Source: Hippophae tibetana (Eukaryota > Streptophyta > Magnoliopsida > Rosales > Elaeagnaceae). Taken from it: 64,000 bases of DNA. Below, one piece after another: positions 7,478 through 22,400 of this stretch. Both the position numbers and the translations under genes were made by a program. Positions within the stretch are counted from its first letter, which is position 1, and the number at the start of each line of letters is the position of its first letter. Below the pieces are notes generated by a model, which had not been told where the DNA came from, searched no databases, and saw only the letters and a list, made by a program, of their open reading frames with translations. The stretch covers positions 33,220,001 through 33,284,000 of the forward strand of contig CM072801.1 of NCBI GenBank assembly GCA_037013495.1, written 5' to 3'.

Positions 7478-10400
7478 TAAAAGAAAGGAGCAACTGTTGA
7501 AATTTTGAAAAAAAAACAAAACATTTGATAAATTCTACTTTTAACTTTATACGACCATAACTTTTGACTCGGGTATCGTAACGAAAATTATAATATATCA
7601 AATCAAAGCTCTTATCGATTCACACAATTATTTCTAGCCTCACTATGGAACCTGAATTATATACCCAAATTCCATCATTTACATCACTAACCAAGGGTTT
7701 TAGCTTTTTCTCGCAAATTTCTGTTTTACTTACTTTCGATTATATTCAATAGAGCTCTAAAGGAGATATTTGTTACGACCAAGGTTTCATTATTTATTAG
7801 GTCCATAAATCTATATTCTTTGAAAAGGAAATATTAGAATAGAAAAAGAATGGAGCAACTGTTGAAATTTTCAATAAAACAAAACATTTAAGAAATCGAA
7901 CTTTCAACTTTATACGACCAAAACTTTTGACTATGGTATCGTAAGGACTATTATAATATATCAAATTTAAGCTCTTATCGATTCACACAATTAGTGGTAG
8001 CCTCAATAAGGAACTTGAATTATGTACACAAATCCATCATTTACATCACTTACCTAGGGTTTTAGGTTTTTCTCCCAAATTTCCGTTTTACTTAGTTTTG
8101 ATTTTATTCAATAGAACTGTAAAGGAGATATTTGTGCCGACCATGGGTTCTTTATATATGTGTTCAATAAATCTCTATTTTTTGAAAAAAAAAATAGGAG
8201 AATAGTAAAAGAAAGAAGCAACTGTTGAAATTTAAAAAAAAACAAGACATTTGATAAATTCTACTCATAACTTTATACGACTATAACTTTTGACTCGGGT
8301 ATCGTAACGAAAATTATAATATATCAAATCGAAGCTCTTATCGATTCACACAATTATTTCTGGCCTCACTATGGAACCTGATTTATATACCGAAATTCCA
8401 TCATTTACATCACTAACCAAGGGTTTTAGCTTTTTCTCGCAAATTTCCGTTTTACTTACTTTCGATTTTATTCAATAGAGCTCTAAAGGAGATATTTGTT
8501 ACGACCAAGGTTTCATTATTTATGAGGTCCATAAATCTATATTCTTCGAAATGGAAGTAGGAGAATAGAAAAAGAAAGGAGCAACTGTTTGAAATTTTCA
8601 ATAAAACAAAACATTTAAGAAATCGAACTTTCAACTTTATACGACCAAAACTTTTGACTATGGTATCGTAAGGACTATTATAATATATCAAATTTAAGCT
8701 CTTATCGATTCACACAATTAGTGGTAGCCTCAATAAGGAACTTGAATTATGTACCAAAATCCATCATTTACATCACTTACCTAGGGTTTTAGGTTTTTCT
8801 CCCAAATTTCCGTTTTACTTTGTTTTAATTTTATTCAAAAGAACTGTAAAGGAGATATTTGTGCCGACCATGGGTTCTTTATATATGTGTTCAATAAATC
8901 TATATTTTTTGAAAAAATATAGGAGAATAGTAAAAGAAAGAAGCAACTGTTGAAATTTAAAAAAAAAAAAAAACATTTGATAAATTCTACTCATAACTTT
9001 ATACGACTATAACTTTTGACTCGGGTATCGTAACGAAAATTATAATATATCAAATCAAAGCTCTTATCGATTCACACAATTATTTCTGGCCTCACTATGG
9101 AACCTGAATTATATACCCAAATTCCATCATTTACATCACTAACCAAGGGTTTTAGCTTTTTCTCGCAAATTTCCGTTTTACTTACTTTCGATTTTATTCA
9201 ATAGAGCTCTAAAGGAGATATTTGTTACGACCAAGGTTTCATTATTTATGAGGTCCATAAATCTATATTCTTCGAAATGGAAGTAGGAGAATAGAAAAAG
9301 AAAGGAGCAACTGTTTGAAATTTTCAATAAAACAAAACATTTAAGAAATCGAACTTTCAACTTTATACGACCAAAACTTTTGACTATGGTATCGTAAGGA
9401 CTATTATAATATATCAAATTTAAGCTCTTATCGATTCACACAATTAGTGGTAGCCTCAATAAGGAACTTGAATTATGTACCCAAATCCATCATTTACATC
9501 ACTTACCTAGGGTTTTAGTTTTTCTCCCAAATTTCCGTTTTACTTAGTTTTAATTTTATTCAATAGAACTGTAAAGGAGATATTTGTGCCGACCATGGGT
9601 TATTTATATATGTGTTCAATAAATCTCTATTTTTCGAAAAAAAAATAGGAGATTAGTAAAAGAAAGGAGCAACTGTTGAAATTTTGAAAAAAAAACAAAA
9701 CATTTGATAAATTCTACTTTTAACTTTATACGACTATAACTTTTGACTCGGGTATCGTAACGAAAATTATAATATATCAAATCGAAGCTCTTATCGATTC
9801 ACACAATTATTTCTGGCCTCACTATGGAACCTGAATTATATACCCAAATTCCATCATTTACATCACTAACCAAGGGTTTTAGCTTTTTCTCGCAAATTTC
9901 CGTTTTACTTACTTTCGATTTTATTCAATAGAGCTCTAAAGGAGATATTTGTTACGACCAAGGTTTCATTATTTATGAGGTCCATAAATCTATATTCTTC
10001 GAAAAGGAAATAGGAGAATAGCAAAAGAAAGGAGCAACTGTTGAAATTTTCAATAAAACAAAACATTTAAGAAATCGAACTTTCAACTTTATACGACCAA
10101 AACTTTTGACTATGGTATCGTAAGGACTATTATAATATATCAAATTTAAGCTCTTATCGATTCACACAATTAGTGGTAGCCTCAATAAGGAACTTGAATT
10201 ATGTACCAAAATCCATCATTTACATCACTTACCTAGGGTTTTAGGTTTTTCTCCCAAATTTCCGTTTTACTTTGTTTTAATTTTATTCAAAAGAACTGTA
10301 AAGGAGATATTTGTGCCGACCATGGGTTCTTTATATATGTGTTCAATAAATCTATATTTTTTGAAAAAATATAGGAGAATAGTAAAAGAAAGAAGCAACT

Positions 10401-13400
10401 GTTGAAATTTAAAAAAAAAACAAAACATTTGATAAATTCTACTCATAACTTTATACGACTATAACTTTTGACTCGGGTATCGTAACGAAAATTATAATAT
10501 ATCAAATCGAAGCTCTTATCGATTCACACAATTATTTCTGGCCTCACTATGGAACCAGAATTATATACCCAAATTCCATCATTTACATCACTAACCAAGG
10601 GTTTTAGCTTTTTCTCGCAAATTTCCGTTTTACTTACTTTCGATTTTATTCAATAGAGCTCTAAAGGAGATATTTGTTACGACCAAGGTTTCATTATTTA
10701 TGAGGTCCATAAATCTATATTCTTCGAAATGGAAGTAGGAGAATAGAAAAAGAAAGGAGCAACTGTTTGAAATTTTCAATAAAACAAAACATTTAAGAAA
10801 TCGAACTTTCAACTTTATACGACCAAAACTTTTGACTATGGTATCGTAAGGACTATTATAATATATCAAATTTAAGCTCTTATCGATTCACACAATTAGT
10901 GGTAGCCTCAATAAGGAACTTGAATTATGTACCCAAATCCATCATTTACATCACTTACCTAGGGTTTTAGTTTTTCTCCCAAATTTCCGTTTTACTTAGT
11001 TTTAATTTTATTCAATAGAACTGTAAAGGAGATATTTGTGCCGATCATGGGTTCTTTATATATGTGTTCAATAAATCTCTATTTTTTGAAAAAAAATAGG
11101 AGAATAGTAAAAGAAAGAAGCAACTGTTGAAATTTAAAAAAAAACAAAACATTTGATAAATTCTACTTTTAACTTTATATGACTATAACTTTTGACTCGG
11201 GTATCGTAACGAAAATTATAATATATCAAATCGAAGCTCTTATCGATTCACACAATTATTTCTGGCCTCACTATGGAACCTGAATTATATACCCAAATTC
11301 CATCATTTACATCACTAACCAAGGGTTTTAGCTTTTTCTCGCAAATTTCCGTTTTACTTACTTTCGATTTTATTCAATAGAGCTCTAAAGGAGATATTTG
11401 TTACGACCAAGGTTTCATTATTTATGAGGTCCATAAATCTATATTCTTTGAAAAGGAAATAGGAGAATAGAAAAAGAATGGAGCAACAGTTGAAATTTTC
11501 AATAAAACAAAACATTTAAGAAATCGAACTTTCAACTTTATACGACCAAAACTTTTGACTATGGTATCGTAAGGACTATTATAATATATCAAATTTAAGC
11601 TCTTATCGATTCACACAATTAGTGGTAGCCTCAATAAGGAACTTGAATTATGTACCCAAATCCATTATTTACATCACTTACCTAGGGTTTTAGGTTTTTC
11701 TCCCAAATTTCCGTTGTACTTAGTTTTAATTTTATTCAATAGAACTGTAAAGGAGATATTTGTGCCGATCATGGGTTATTTATATATGTGTTCAATAAAT
11801 CTCTATTTTTCGAAAAAAAAATAGGAGATTAGTAAAAGAAAGGAGCAACTGTTGAAATTTTGAAAAAAAAACAAAACATTTGATAAATTCTACTTTTAAC
11901 TTTATACGACTATAACTTTTGACTCGGGTATCGTAACGAAAATTATAATATATCAAATCAAAGCTCTTATCGATTCACACAATTATTTCTAGCCTCACTA
12001 TGGAACCTGAATTATATACCCAAATTCCATCATTTACATCACTAACCAAGGGTTTTAGCTTTTTCTCGCAAATTTTCGTTTTACTTACTTTCGATTTTAT
12101 TCAATAGAGCTCTAAAGGAGATATTTGTTACGACCAAGGTTTCATTATTTATGAGGTCCATAAATCTATATTCTTCGAAATGGAAGTAGGAGAATAGAAA
12201 AAGAAAGGAGCAACTGTTTGAAATTTTCAATAAAACAAAACATTTAAGAAATCGAACTTTCAACTTTATACGACCAAAACTTTTGACTATGGTATCGTAA
12301 GGACTATTATAATATATCAAATTTAAGCTCTTATCGATTCACACAATTAGTGGTAGCCTCAATAAGGAACTTGAATTATGTACCCAAATCCATCATTTAC
12401 ATCACTTACCTAGGGTTTTAGTTTTTCTCCCAAATTTCCGTTTTACTTAGTTTTAATTTTATTCAATAGAACTGTAAAGGAGATATTTGTGCCGACCATG
12501 GGTTATTTATATATGTGTTCAATAAATCTCTATTTTTCGAAAAAAAATAGGAGATTAGTAAAAGAAAGGAGCAACTGTTGAAATTTTGAAAAAAAAAACA
12601 AAACATTTGATAAATTCTACTTTTAACTTTATACGACTATAACTTTTGACTCGGGTATCGTAACGAAAATTATAATATATCAAATCAAAGCTCTTATCGA
12701 TTCACACAATTATTTCTAGCCTCACTATGGAACCTGAATTATATACCCAAATTCCATCATTTACATCACTAACCAAGGGTTTTAGCTTTTTCTCGCAAAT
12801 TTCTGTTTTACTTACTTTCGATTATATTCAATAGAGCTCTAAAGGAGATATTTGTTACGACCAAGGTTTCATTATTTATGAGGTCCATAAATCTATATTC
12901 TTTGAAAAGGAAATATTAGAATAGAAAAAGAATGGAGCAACTGTTGAAATTTTCAATAAAACAAAACATTTAAGAAATCGAACTTTCAACTTTATACGAC
13001 CAAAACTTTTGACTATGGTATCGTAAGGACTATTATAATATATCAAATTTAAGCTCTTATCGATTCACACAATTAGTGGTAGCCTCAATAAGGAACTTGA
13101 ATTATGTACACAAATCCATCATTTACATCACTTACCTAGGGTTTTAGGTTTTTCTCCCAAATTTCCGTTTTACTTAGTTTTGATTTTATTCAATAGAACT
13201 GTAAAGGAGATATTTGTGCCGACCATGGGTTCTTTATATATGTGTTCAATAAATCTCTATTTTTTGAAAAAAAAATAGGAGAATAGTAAAAGAAAGAAGC
13301 AACTGTTGAAATTTAAAAAAAACAAGACATTTGATAAATTCTACTCATAACTTTATACGACTATAACTTTTGACTCGGGTATCGTAACGAAAATTATAAT

Positions 13401-16400
13401 ATATCAAATCGAAGCTCTTATCGATTCACACAATTATTTCTGGCCTCACTATGGAACCTGATTTATATACCGAAATTCCATCATTTACATCACTAACCAA
13501 GGGTTTTAGCTTTTTCTCGCAAATTTCCGTTTTACTTACTTTCGATTTTATTCAATAGAGCTCTAAAGGAGATATTTGTTACGACCAAGGTTTCATTATT
13601 TATGAGGTCCATAAATCTATATTCTTCGAAAAGGAAATAGGAGAATAGAAAAAGAAAGGAGCAACTGTTGAAATTTTCAATAAAACAAAACATTTAAGAA
13701 ATCGAACTTTCAACTTTATACGACCAAAACTTTTGACTATGGTATCGTAAGGACTATTATAATATATCAAATTTAAGCTCTTATCGATTCACACAATTAG
13801 TGGTAGCCTCAATATGGAACTTGAATTATGTACCAAAATCCATCATTTACATCACTTACCTAGGGTTTTAGGTTTTTCTCCCAAATTTCCGTTTTACTTT
13901 GTTTTAATTTTATTCAAAAGAACTGTAAAGGAGATATTTGTGCCGACCATGGGTTCTTTATATATGTGTTCAATAAATCTATATTTTTTGAAAAAATATA
14001 GGAGAATAGTAAAAGAAAGAAGCAACTGTTGAAATTTAAAAAAAAAAACAAAACATTTGATAAATTCTACTCATAACTTTATACGACTATAACTTTTGAC
14101 TCGGGTATCGTAACGAAAATTATAATATATCAAATCGAAGCTCTTATCGATTCACACAATTATTTCTGGCCTCACTATGGAACCTGATTTATATACCGAA
14201 ATTCCATCATTTACATCACTCACCAAGGGTTTTAGCTTTTTCTCGCAAATTTCCGTTTTACTTACTTTCGATTTTATTCAATAGAGCTCTAAAGGAGATA
14301 TTTGTTACGACCAAGGTTTCATTATATATGAGGTCCATAAATCTATATTCTTTGAAAAGGAAATAGGAGAATAGAAAAAGAAAGGAGCAACTGTTGAAAT
14401 TTTCAATAAAACAAAACATTTAAGAAATCGAACTTTCAACTTTATACGACCAAAACTTTTGACTATGGTATCGTAAGGACTATTATAATATATCAAATTT
14501 AAGCTCTTATCGATTCACACAATTAGTGGTAGCCTCAATAAGGAACTTGAATTATGTACCCAAATCCATCATTTACATCACTTACCTAGGGTTTTAGTTT
14601 TTCTCCCAAATTTCCGTTTTACTTAGTTTTAATTTTATTCAATAGAACTGTAAAGGAGATATTTGTGCCGACCATGGGTTATTTATATATGTGTTCAATA
14701 AATCTTTATTTTTCGAAAAAAAAATAGGAGATTAGTAAAAGAAAGGAGCAACTGTTGAAATTTTGAAAAAAAAACAAAACATTTGATAAATTCTACTTTT
14801 AACTTTATACGACTATAACTTTTGACTCGGGTATCGTAACGAAAATTATAATATATCAAATCAAAGCTCTTATCGATTCACACAATTATTTCTAGCCTCA
14901 CAATGGAACCTGAATTATATACCCAAATTCCATCATTTACATCACTAACCAAGGGTTTTAGCTTTTTCTCGCAAATTTCTGTTTTACTTACTTTCGATTA
15001 TATTCAATAGAGCTCTAAAGGAGATATTTGTTACGACCAAGGTTTCATTATTTATGAGGTCCATAAATCTATATTCTTTGAAAAGGAAATATTAGAATAG
15101 AAAAAGAATGGAGCAACTGTTGAATTTTTCAATAAAACAAAACATTTAAGAAATCGAACTTTCAACTTTATACGACCAAAACTTTTGACTATGGTATCGT
15201 AAGGACTATTATAATATATCAAATTTAAGCTCTTATCGATTCACACAATTAGTGGTAGCCTCAATAAGGAACTTGAATTATGTACCCAAATCCATCATTT
15301 ACATCACTTACCTAGGGTTTTAGGTTTTTCTCCCAAATTTCCGTTTTACTTTGTTTTAATTTTATTCAAAAGAACTGTAAAGGAGATATTTGTGCCGACC
15401 ATGGGTTCTTTATATATGTGTTCAATAAATCTATATTTTTTGAAAAAATATAGGAGAATAGTAAAAGAAAGAAGCAACTGTTGAAATTTAAAAAAAAAAC
15501 AAAATATTTGATAAATTCTACTCATAACTTTATACGACTATAACTTTTGACTCGGGTATCGTAACGAAAATTATAATATATCAAATCGAAGCTCTTATCG
15601 ATTCACACAATTATTTCTGGCCTCACTATGGAACCTGATTTATATACCGAAATTCCATCATTTACATCACTCACCAAGGGTTTTAGCTTTTTCTCGCAAA
15701 TTTCTGTTTTACTTACTTTCGATTATATTCAATAGAGCTCTAAAGGAGATATTTGTTACGACCAAGGTTTCATTATTTATGAGGTCCATAAATCTATATT
15801 CTTTGAAAAGGAAATATTAGAATAGAAAAAGAATGGAGCAACTGTTGAAATTTTCAATAAAACAAAACATTTAAGAAATCGAACTTTCAACTTTATACGA
15901 CCAAAACTTTTGACTATGGTATCGTAAGGACTATTATAATATATCAAATTTAAGATCTTATCGATTCACACAATTAGTGGTAGCCTCAATAAGGAACTTG
16001 AATTATGTACACAAATCCATCATTTACATCACTTACCTAGGGTTTTAGGTTTTTCTCCCAAATTTCCGTTTTACTTAGTTTTGATTTTATTCAATAGAAC
16101 TGTAAAGGAGATATTTGTGCCGACCATGGGTTCTTTATATATGTGTTCAATAAATCTCTATTTTTTGAAAAAAAAATAGGAGAATAGTAAAAGAAAGAAG
16201 CAACTGTTGAAATTTAAAAAAAAACAAGACATTTGATAAATTCTACTCATAACTTTATACGACTATAACTTTTGACTCGGGTATCGTAACGAAAATTATA
16301 ATATATCAAATCGAAGCTCTTATCGATTCACACAATTATTTCTGGCCTCACTATGGAACCTGATTTATATACCGAAATTCCATCATTTACATCACTAACC

Positions 16401-18022
16401 AAGGGTTTTAGCTTTTTCTCGCAAATTTCCGTTTTACTTACTTTCGATTTTATTCAATAGAGCTCTAAAGGAGATATTTGTTACGACCAAGGTTTCATTA
16501 TTTATGAGGTCCATAAATCTATATTCTTCGAAAAGTAAATAGGAGAATAGAAAAAGAAAGGAGCAACTGTTGAAATTTTCAATAAAACAAAACATTTAAG
16601 AAATCGAACTTTCAACTTTATACGACCAAAACTTTTGACTATGGTATCGTAAGGACTATTATAATATATCAAATTTAAGCTCTTATCGATTCACACAATT
16701 AGTGGTAGCCTCAATAAGGAACTTGAATTATGTACCAAAATCCATCATTTACATCACTTACCTAGGGTTTTAGGTTTTTCTCCCAAATTTCCGTTTTACT
16801 TTGTTTTAATTTTATTCAAAAGAACTGTAAAGGAGATATTTGTGCCGACCATGGGTTCTTTATATATGTGTTCAATAAATCTATATTTTTTGAAAAAATA
16901 TAGGAGAATAGTAAAAGAAAGAAGCAACTGTTGAAATTTAAAAAAAAAACAAAACATTTGATCAATTCTACTCATAACTTTATACGACTATAACTTTTGA
17001 CTCGGGTATCGTAACGAAAATTATAATATATCAAATCGAAGCTCTTATCGATTCACACAATTATTTCTGGCCTCACTATGGAACCTGAATTATATACCCA
17101 AATTCCATCATTTACATCACTAACCAAGGGTTTTAGCTTTTTCTCGCAAATTTCCGTTTTACTTACTTTCGATTTTATTCAATAGAGCTCTAAAGGAGAT
17201 ATTTGTTACGACCAAGCTTTCATTATTTATGAGGTCCATAAATCTATATTCTTCGAAATGGAAGTAGGAGAATAGAAAAAGAAAGGAGCAACTGTTTGAA
17301 ATTTTCAATAAAACAAAACATTTAAGAAATCGAACTTTCAACTTTATACGACCAAAACTTTTGACTATGGTATCGTAAGGACTATTATAATATATCAAAT
17401 TTAAGCTCTTATCGATTCACACAATTAGTGGTAGCCTCAATAAGGAACTTGAATTATGTACCCAAATCCATCATTTACATCACTTACCTAGGGTTTTAGG
17501 TTTTTCTCCCAAATTTCCGTTTTACTTAGTTTTAATTTTATTCAATAGAACTGTAAAGGAGATATTTGTGCCGACCATGGGTTCTTTATATATGTGTTCA
17601 ATAAATCTCTATTTTTTGAAAAAATATAGGAGAATAGTAAAAGAAAGAAGGAACTGTTGAAATTTAAAAAAAAAACAAAACATTTGATAAATTCTACTCA
17701 TAACTTTATACGACTATAACTTTTGACTCGGGTATCGTAACGAAAATTATAATATATCAAATCGAAGCTCTTATCGATTCACACAATTATTTCTGGCCTC
17801 ACTATGGAACCTGATTTATATACCGAAATTCCATCATTTACATCACTAACCAAGGGTTTTAGCTTTTTCTCGCAAATTTCCGTTTTACTTACTTTCGATT
17901 TTATTCAATAGAGCTCTAAAGGAGATATTTGTTACGACCAAGGTTTCATTATTTATGTGTTCCATAAATCTATATCCTTCGAAAAGGAAAGAGGAGAATA
18001 AAAAAATTAAGGAGCAACTGTG
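7478..18022 (+). repeat. Dimeric satellite array, right of the LTR (same subfamily)
   Basis: It resumes within the interrupted dimer. Full units then begin at 7864, 8591, 9317, 10043, 10769, 11492, 12220, 12946, 13670, 14396, 15122, 15847, 16572 and 17298. Variants match the left segment: GAAATTTAAAAAAAAAC or GAAATTTTGAAAAAAAAAC starts of B, CATTTAAGAAATCG in A, and the ATATTAG/ATAGGAG ends. Several units carry an extra T (CTGTTTGAAATT at 3648, 8588, 9314, 10766, 12217 and 17295) together with GAAATGGAAGTAGG. The last B ends in a distinct subtype (TATATCCTTCG near 17971). No gene is seen. Confidence 0.96.
7864..17297 (+). repeat. Long-range repeats of about 5.08 and 2.90 kb
   Basis: A run of rare variants recurs in the same order. 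The units at 7864, 12946 and 15847 all have GTACACAAATCC, AGTTTTGATTTTATTC and AACAAGACATTTG. Each is followed by a unit (8591, 13670, 16572) with GTACCAAAATCC, TTTGTTTTAATT and CAAAAGAACTG. The offsets are 5,082 bp (seven dimers) and 2,901 bp (four dimers). The copies are not perfect: for example 7864 ends GAAATGGAAGTAGG while 12946 ends GAAAAGGAAATAGG. Confidence 0.7.
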
Positions 18023-19475
18023 GAAATTTTCAATAAAACAAAACATTTAATAAATTGAACTTTCAACTTTATACGACAAAAACTTTTGACTATGGTATCG
18101 TAAGGACTATTATAATATATCAAATTTAAGCTCTTATCGATTCACACAATTAGTGGTAGCCTCAATAAGGAACTTGAATTATGTACCCAAATCCATCATT
18201 TACATCACTTACCTAGGGTTTTAGGTTTTTCTCCCAAATTTCCGTTTTACTTAGTTTTAATTTTATTCAATAGAACTCTAAAGCAGATATTTGTGCCGAC
18301 CATGGGTTTTTTATATATGTGTTCAGTAAATCCCTTTTTTTGAAAAAAAAATAGGATAATAGTAAAAGAAAGGAGCAACTGTTGAAATTTTCAAAAAAAA
18401 ACAAAACATTTGATAAATTCTACTTTTAACTTTATACGACTATAACTTTTGACTCGGGTATCGTAACGAAAATTATAATATATCAAATCGAAGCTCTTAT
18501 CGATTCACACAATTATTTCTGGCCTCACTATGGAACCTGAATGATATACCCAAATTCCATCATTTACATCACTAACCAAGGGTTTTAGCTTTTTCTCGCA
18601 AATTTCCGCTTTACTTACTTTCGATTTTATTCAATAGAGCTCTAAAGGAGATATTTGTTACGACCAAGGTTTCATTATTTATGGGGTCCATAAATCTATA
18701 TTCTTCGAAAAGGAAATAGGAGAATAGTAAAAGAAAGGAGCAACTGTTGAAATTTTCAATAAAACAAAACATTTAAGAAATCGAACTTTCAACTTTATAC
18801 GACCAAAACTTTTGACTATGGTATCGTAAGGACTATTATAATATATCAAATTTAAGCTCTTATCGATTCACACAATTAGTGGTAGCCTCAATAAGGAACT
18901 TGAATTATGTACACAAATCCATCATTTACATCACTTACCTAGGGTTTTAGGTTTTTCTCCCAAATTTTTGTTTTACTTAGTTTTCATTTTATTCAATAGA
19001 ACAGTAAAAGAGATATTTGTGCCAACCATGGGTTCTTTATATATATGTTCAATAAATCTCTATTTTTTGAAAAAAAAAATAGGAGAATAGTAAAAGAAAG
19101 AAGCAACTGTTGAAATTTTCAAAAAAAACAAAACATTTGATAAATTCTACTCATAACTTTATACGACTATAACTTTTGACTCGGGTATCGTAACGAAAAT
19201 TATAATATATCAAATCGAAGCTCTTATCGATTCACATAAATATTTCTGGCCTCACTATGGAACCTAAATGATATACCCAAATTCCATCATTTACATCACT
19301 AACCAAGGGTTTTAGCTTTTTCTCGCAAATTTTTGTTTTAATTACTTTCGATTTTATTCAATAGATCTCTAAAGGAGATATTTGTTACGACCAAGGTTTC
19401 ATTATTTATGTGTTCCATAAATCTATATTCTTCGAAAAGGAAAGAGGGGAATAGAAAAATAAAGGAGCAACTGTT

Positions 19476-22400
19476 GAAATTTTCAATAAAACAAAACATT
19501 TAATAAATCGAACTTTCAACTTTATACGACAAAAACTTTTGACTATGGTATCGTAAGGACTATTATAATATATCAAATTTAAGCTCTTATCGATTCACAC
19601 AATTAGTGGTAGCCTCAATAAGGAACTTGAATTATGTACCCAAATCCATCATTTACATCACTTACCTAGGGTTTTAGTTTTTCTCCCAAATTTCCGTTTT
19701 ACTTAGTTTTAATTTTATTCAATAGAACTGTAAAGGAGATATTTGTGCCGACCATGGGTTCTTTATATATGTGTTCAATAAATCTCTATTTTTCGAAAAA
19801 AAAATAGGAGAATAGTAAAAGAAAGGAACAACTGTTGAAATTTGCAAAAAAAAACAGAACATTTGATAAATTCTACTTTTAACTTTATACGACTATAACT
19901 TTTGACTCGGGTATCGTAACGAAAATTATAATATATCAAATCGAAGCTCTTATCGATTCACACAATTATTTCTGGCCTCACTATGGAACCTGAATTATAT
20001 ACCCAAATTCCATCATTTACATCACTAACCAAGGGTTTTAGCTTTTTCTCGCAAATTTCCGTTTTACTTACTTTCGATTTTATTCAATAGAGCTCTAAAG
20101 GAGATATTTGTTACGACCATGGTATCATTATTTATGAGGTCCATAAATCTATATTCTTCGAAATGGAAGTAGGAGAATAGAAAAAGAAAGGAGCAACTGT
20201 TGAAATTTTCAATGAAACAAAACATTTAAGAAATCGAACTTTCAACTTTATACGACAAAAACTTTTGACTATGGTATCGTAAGGACTATTATAATATATC
20301 AAATTTAAGCTCTTATCGATTCACACAATTAGTGGTAGCCTCAATAAGGAACTTGAATTATGTACCCAAATCCATCATTTACATCAATTACCTAGGGTTT
20401 TAGTTTTTCTCCCAAATTTCCGTTTTACTTAGTTTTAATTTTATTCAATAGAACTGTAAAGGAGATATTTGTGCCGACCATGGGTTCTTTATATATGTGT
20501 TCAATAAATCTCTATTTTTCGAAAAAAAAATAGGAGAATAGTAAAAGAAAGGAGCAACTGTTGAAATTTGCAAAAAAAAACAGAACATTTGATAAATTCA
20601 ACTTTTAACTTTATACGACTATAACTTTTGACTCGGGTATCGTAACGAAAATTATAATATATCAAATCGAAGCTCTTATCGATTCACACAATTATTTCTG
20701 GCCTCACTATGGAACCTGAATTATATACCCAAATTCCATCATTTACATCACTAACCAAGGGTTTTAGCTTTTTCTCGCAAATTTCCGTTTTACTTACTTT
20801 CGATTTTATTCAATAGAGCTCTAAAGGAGATATTTGTTACGACCATGGTATCATTATTTATGAGGTCCATAAATCTATATTCTTCGAAATGGAAGTAGGA
20901 GAATAGAAAAAGAAAGGAGCAACTGTTGAAATTTTCAATGAAACAAAACATTTAAGAAATCGAACTTTCAACATTATACGACCAAAACTTTTGACTATGG
21001 TATCGTAAGGACTATTATAATATATCAAATTTAAGCTCTTATCGATTCACACAATTAGTGGTAGCCTCAATAAGGAACTTGAATTATGTACCCAAATCCA
21101 TCATTTACATCACTTACCTAGGGTTTTAGGTTTTTCTCCCAAATTTCCGTTTTACTTAGTTTTAATTTTATTCAAAAGAAATGTAAAGGAGATATTTGTG
21201 CCGACCATGGGTTCTTTATATATGTGTTCAATAAATCTCTATTTTTTGAAAAAATATAGGAGAATAGTAAAAGAAAGAAGCAACTGTTGAAATTTTCAAA
21301 AAAAACAAAACATTTGATAAATTCTACTCATAACTTTATACGACTATAACTTTTGACTCGGGTATCGTAACGAAAATTATAATATATCAAATCGAAGCTC
21401 TTATCGATTCACATAAATATTTCTGGCCTCACTATGGAACCTAAATGATATACCCAAATTCCATCATTTACATCACTAACCAAGGGTTTTAGCTTTTTCT
21501 CGCAAATTTTTGTTTTAATTACTTTCGATTTTATTCAATAGAGCTCTAAAGGAGATATTTGTTACGACCAAGGTTTCATTATTTATGTGTTCCATAAATC
21601 TATATTCTTCGAAAAGGAAAGAGGAGAATAGAAAAATAAAGGAGCAACTGTTGAAATTTTCAATAAAACAAAACATTTAATAAATCGAACTTTCAACTTT
21701 ATACGACAAAAACTTTTGACTATGGTATCGTAAGGACTATTATAATATATCAAATTTAAGCTCTTATCGATTCACACAATTAGTGGTAGCCTCAATAAGG
21801 AACTTGAATTATGTACCCAAATCCATCATTTACATCACTTACCTAGGGTTTTAGTTTTTCTCCCAAATTTCCGTTTTACTTAGTTTTAATTTTATTCAAT
21901 AGAACTGTAAAGGAGATATTTGTGCCGACCATGGGTTCTTTATATATGTGTTCAATAAATCTCTATTTTTCGAAAAAAAAATAGGAGAATAGTAAAAGAA
22001 AGGAGCAACTGTTGAAATTTGCAAAAAAAAAACAGAACATTTGATAAATTCTACTTTTAACTTTATACGACTATAACTTTTGACTCGGGTATCGTAACGA
22101 AAATTATAATATATCAAATCGAAGCTCTTATCGATTCACACAATTATTTCTGGCCTCACTATGGAACCTGAATTATATACCCAAATTCCATCATTTACAT
22201 CACTAACCAAGGGTTTTAGCTTTTTCTCGCAAATTTCCGTTTTACTTACTTTCGATTTTATTCAATAGAGCTCTAAAGGAGATATTTGTTACGACCATGG
22301 TATCATTATTTATGAGGTCCATAAATCTATATTCTTCGAAATGGAAGTAGGAGAATAGAAAAAGAAAGGAGCAACTGTTGAAATTTTCAATGAAACAAAA

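Noticed and set aside
7275-7508. 77-codon open frame across the LTR 3' end into satellite
   Set aside because: It spans the insertion border, so it could not predate the insertion. There is no recognisable domain.
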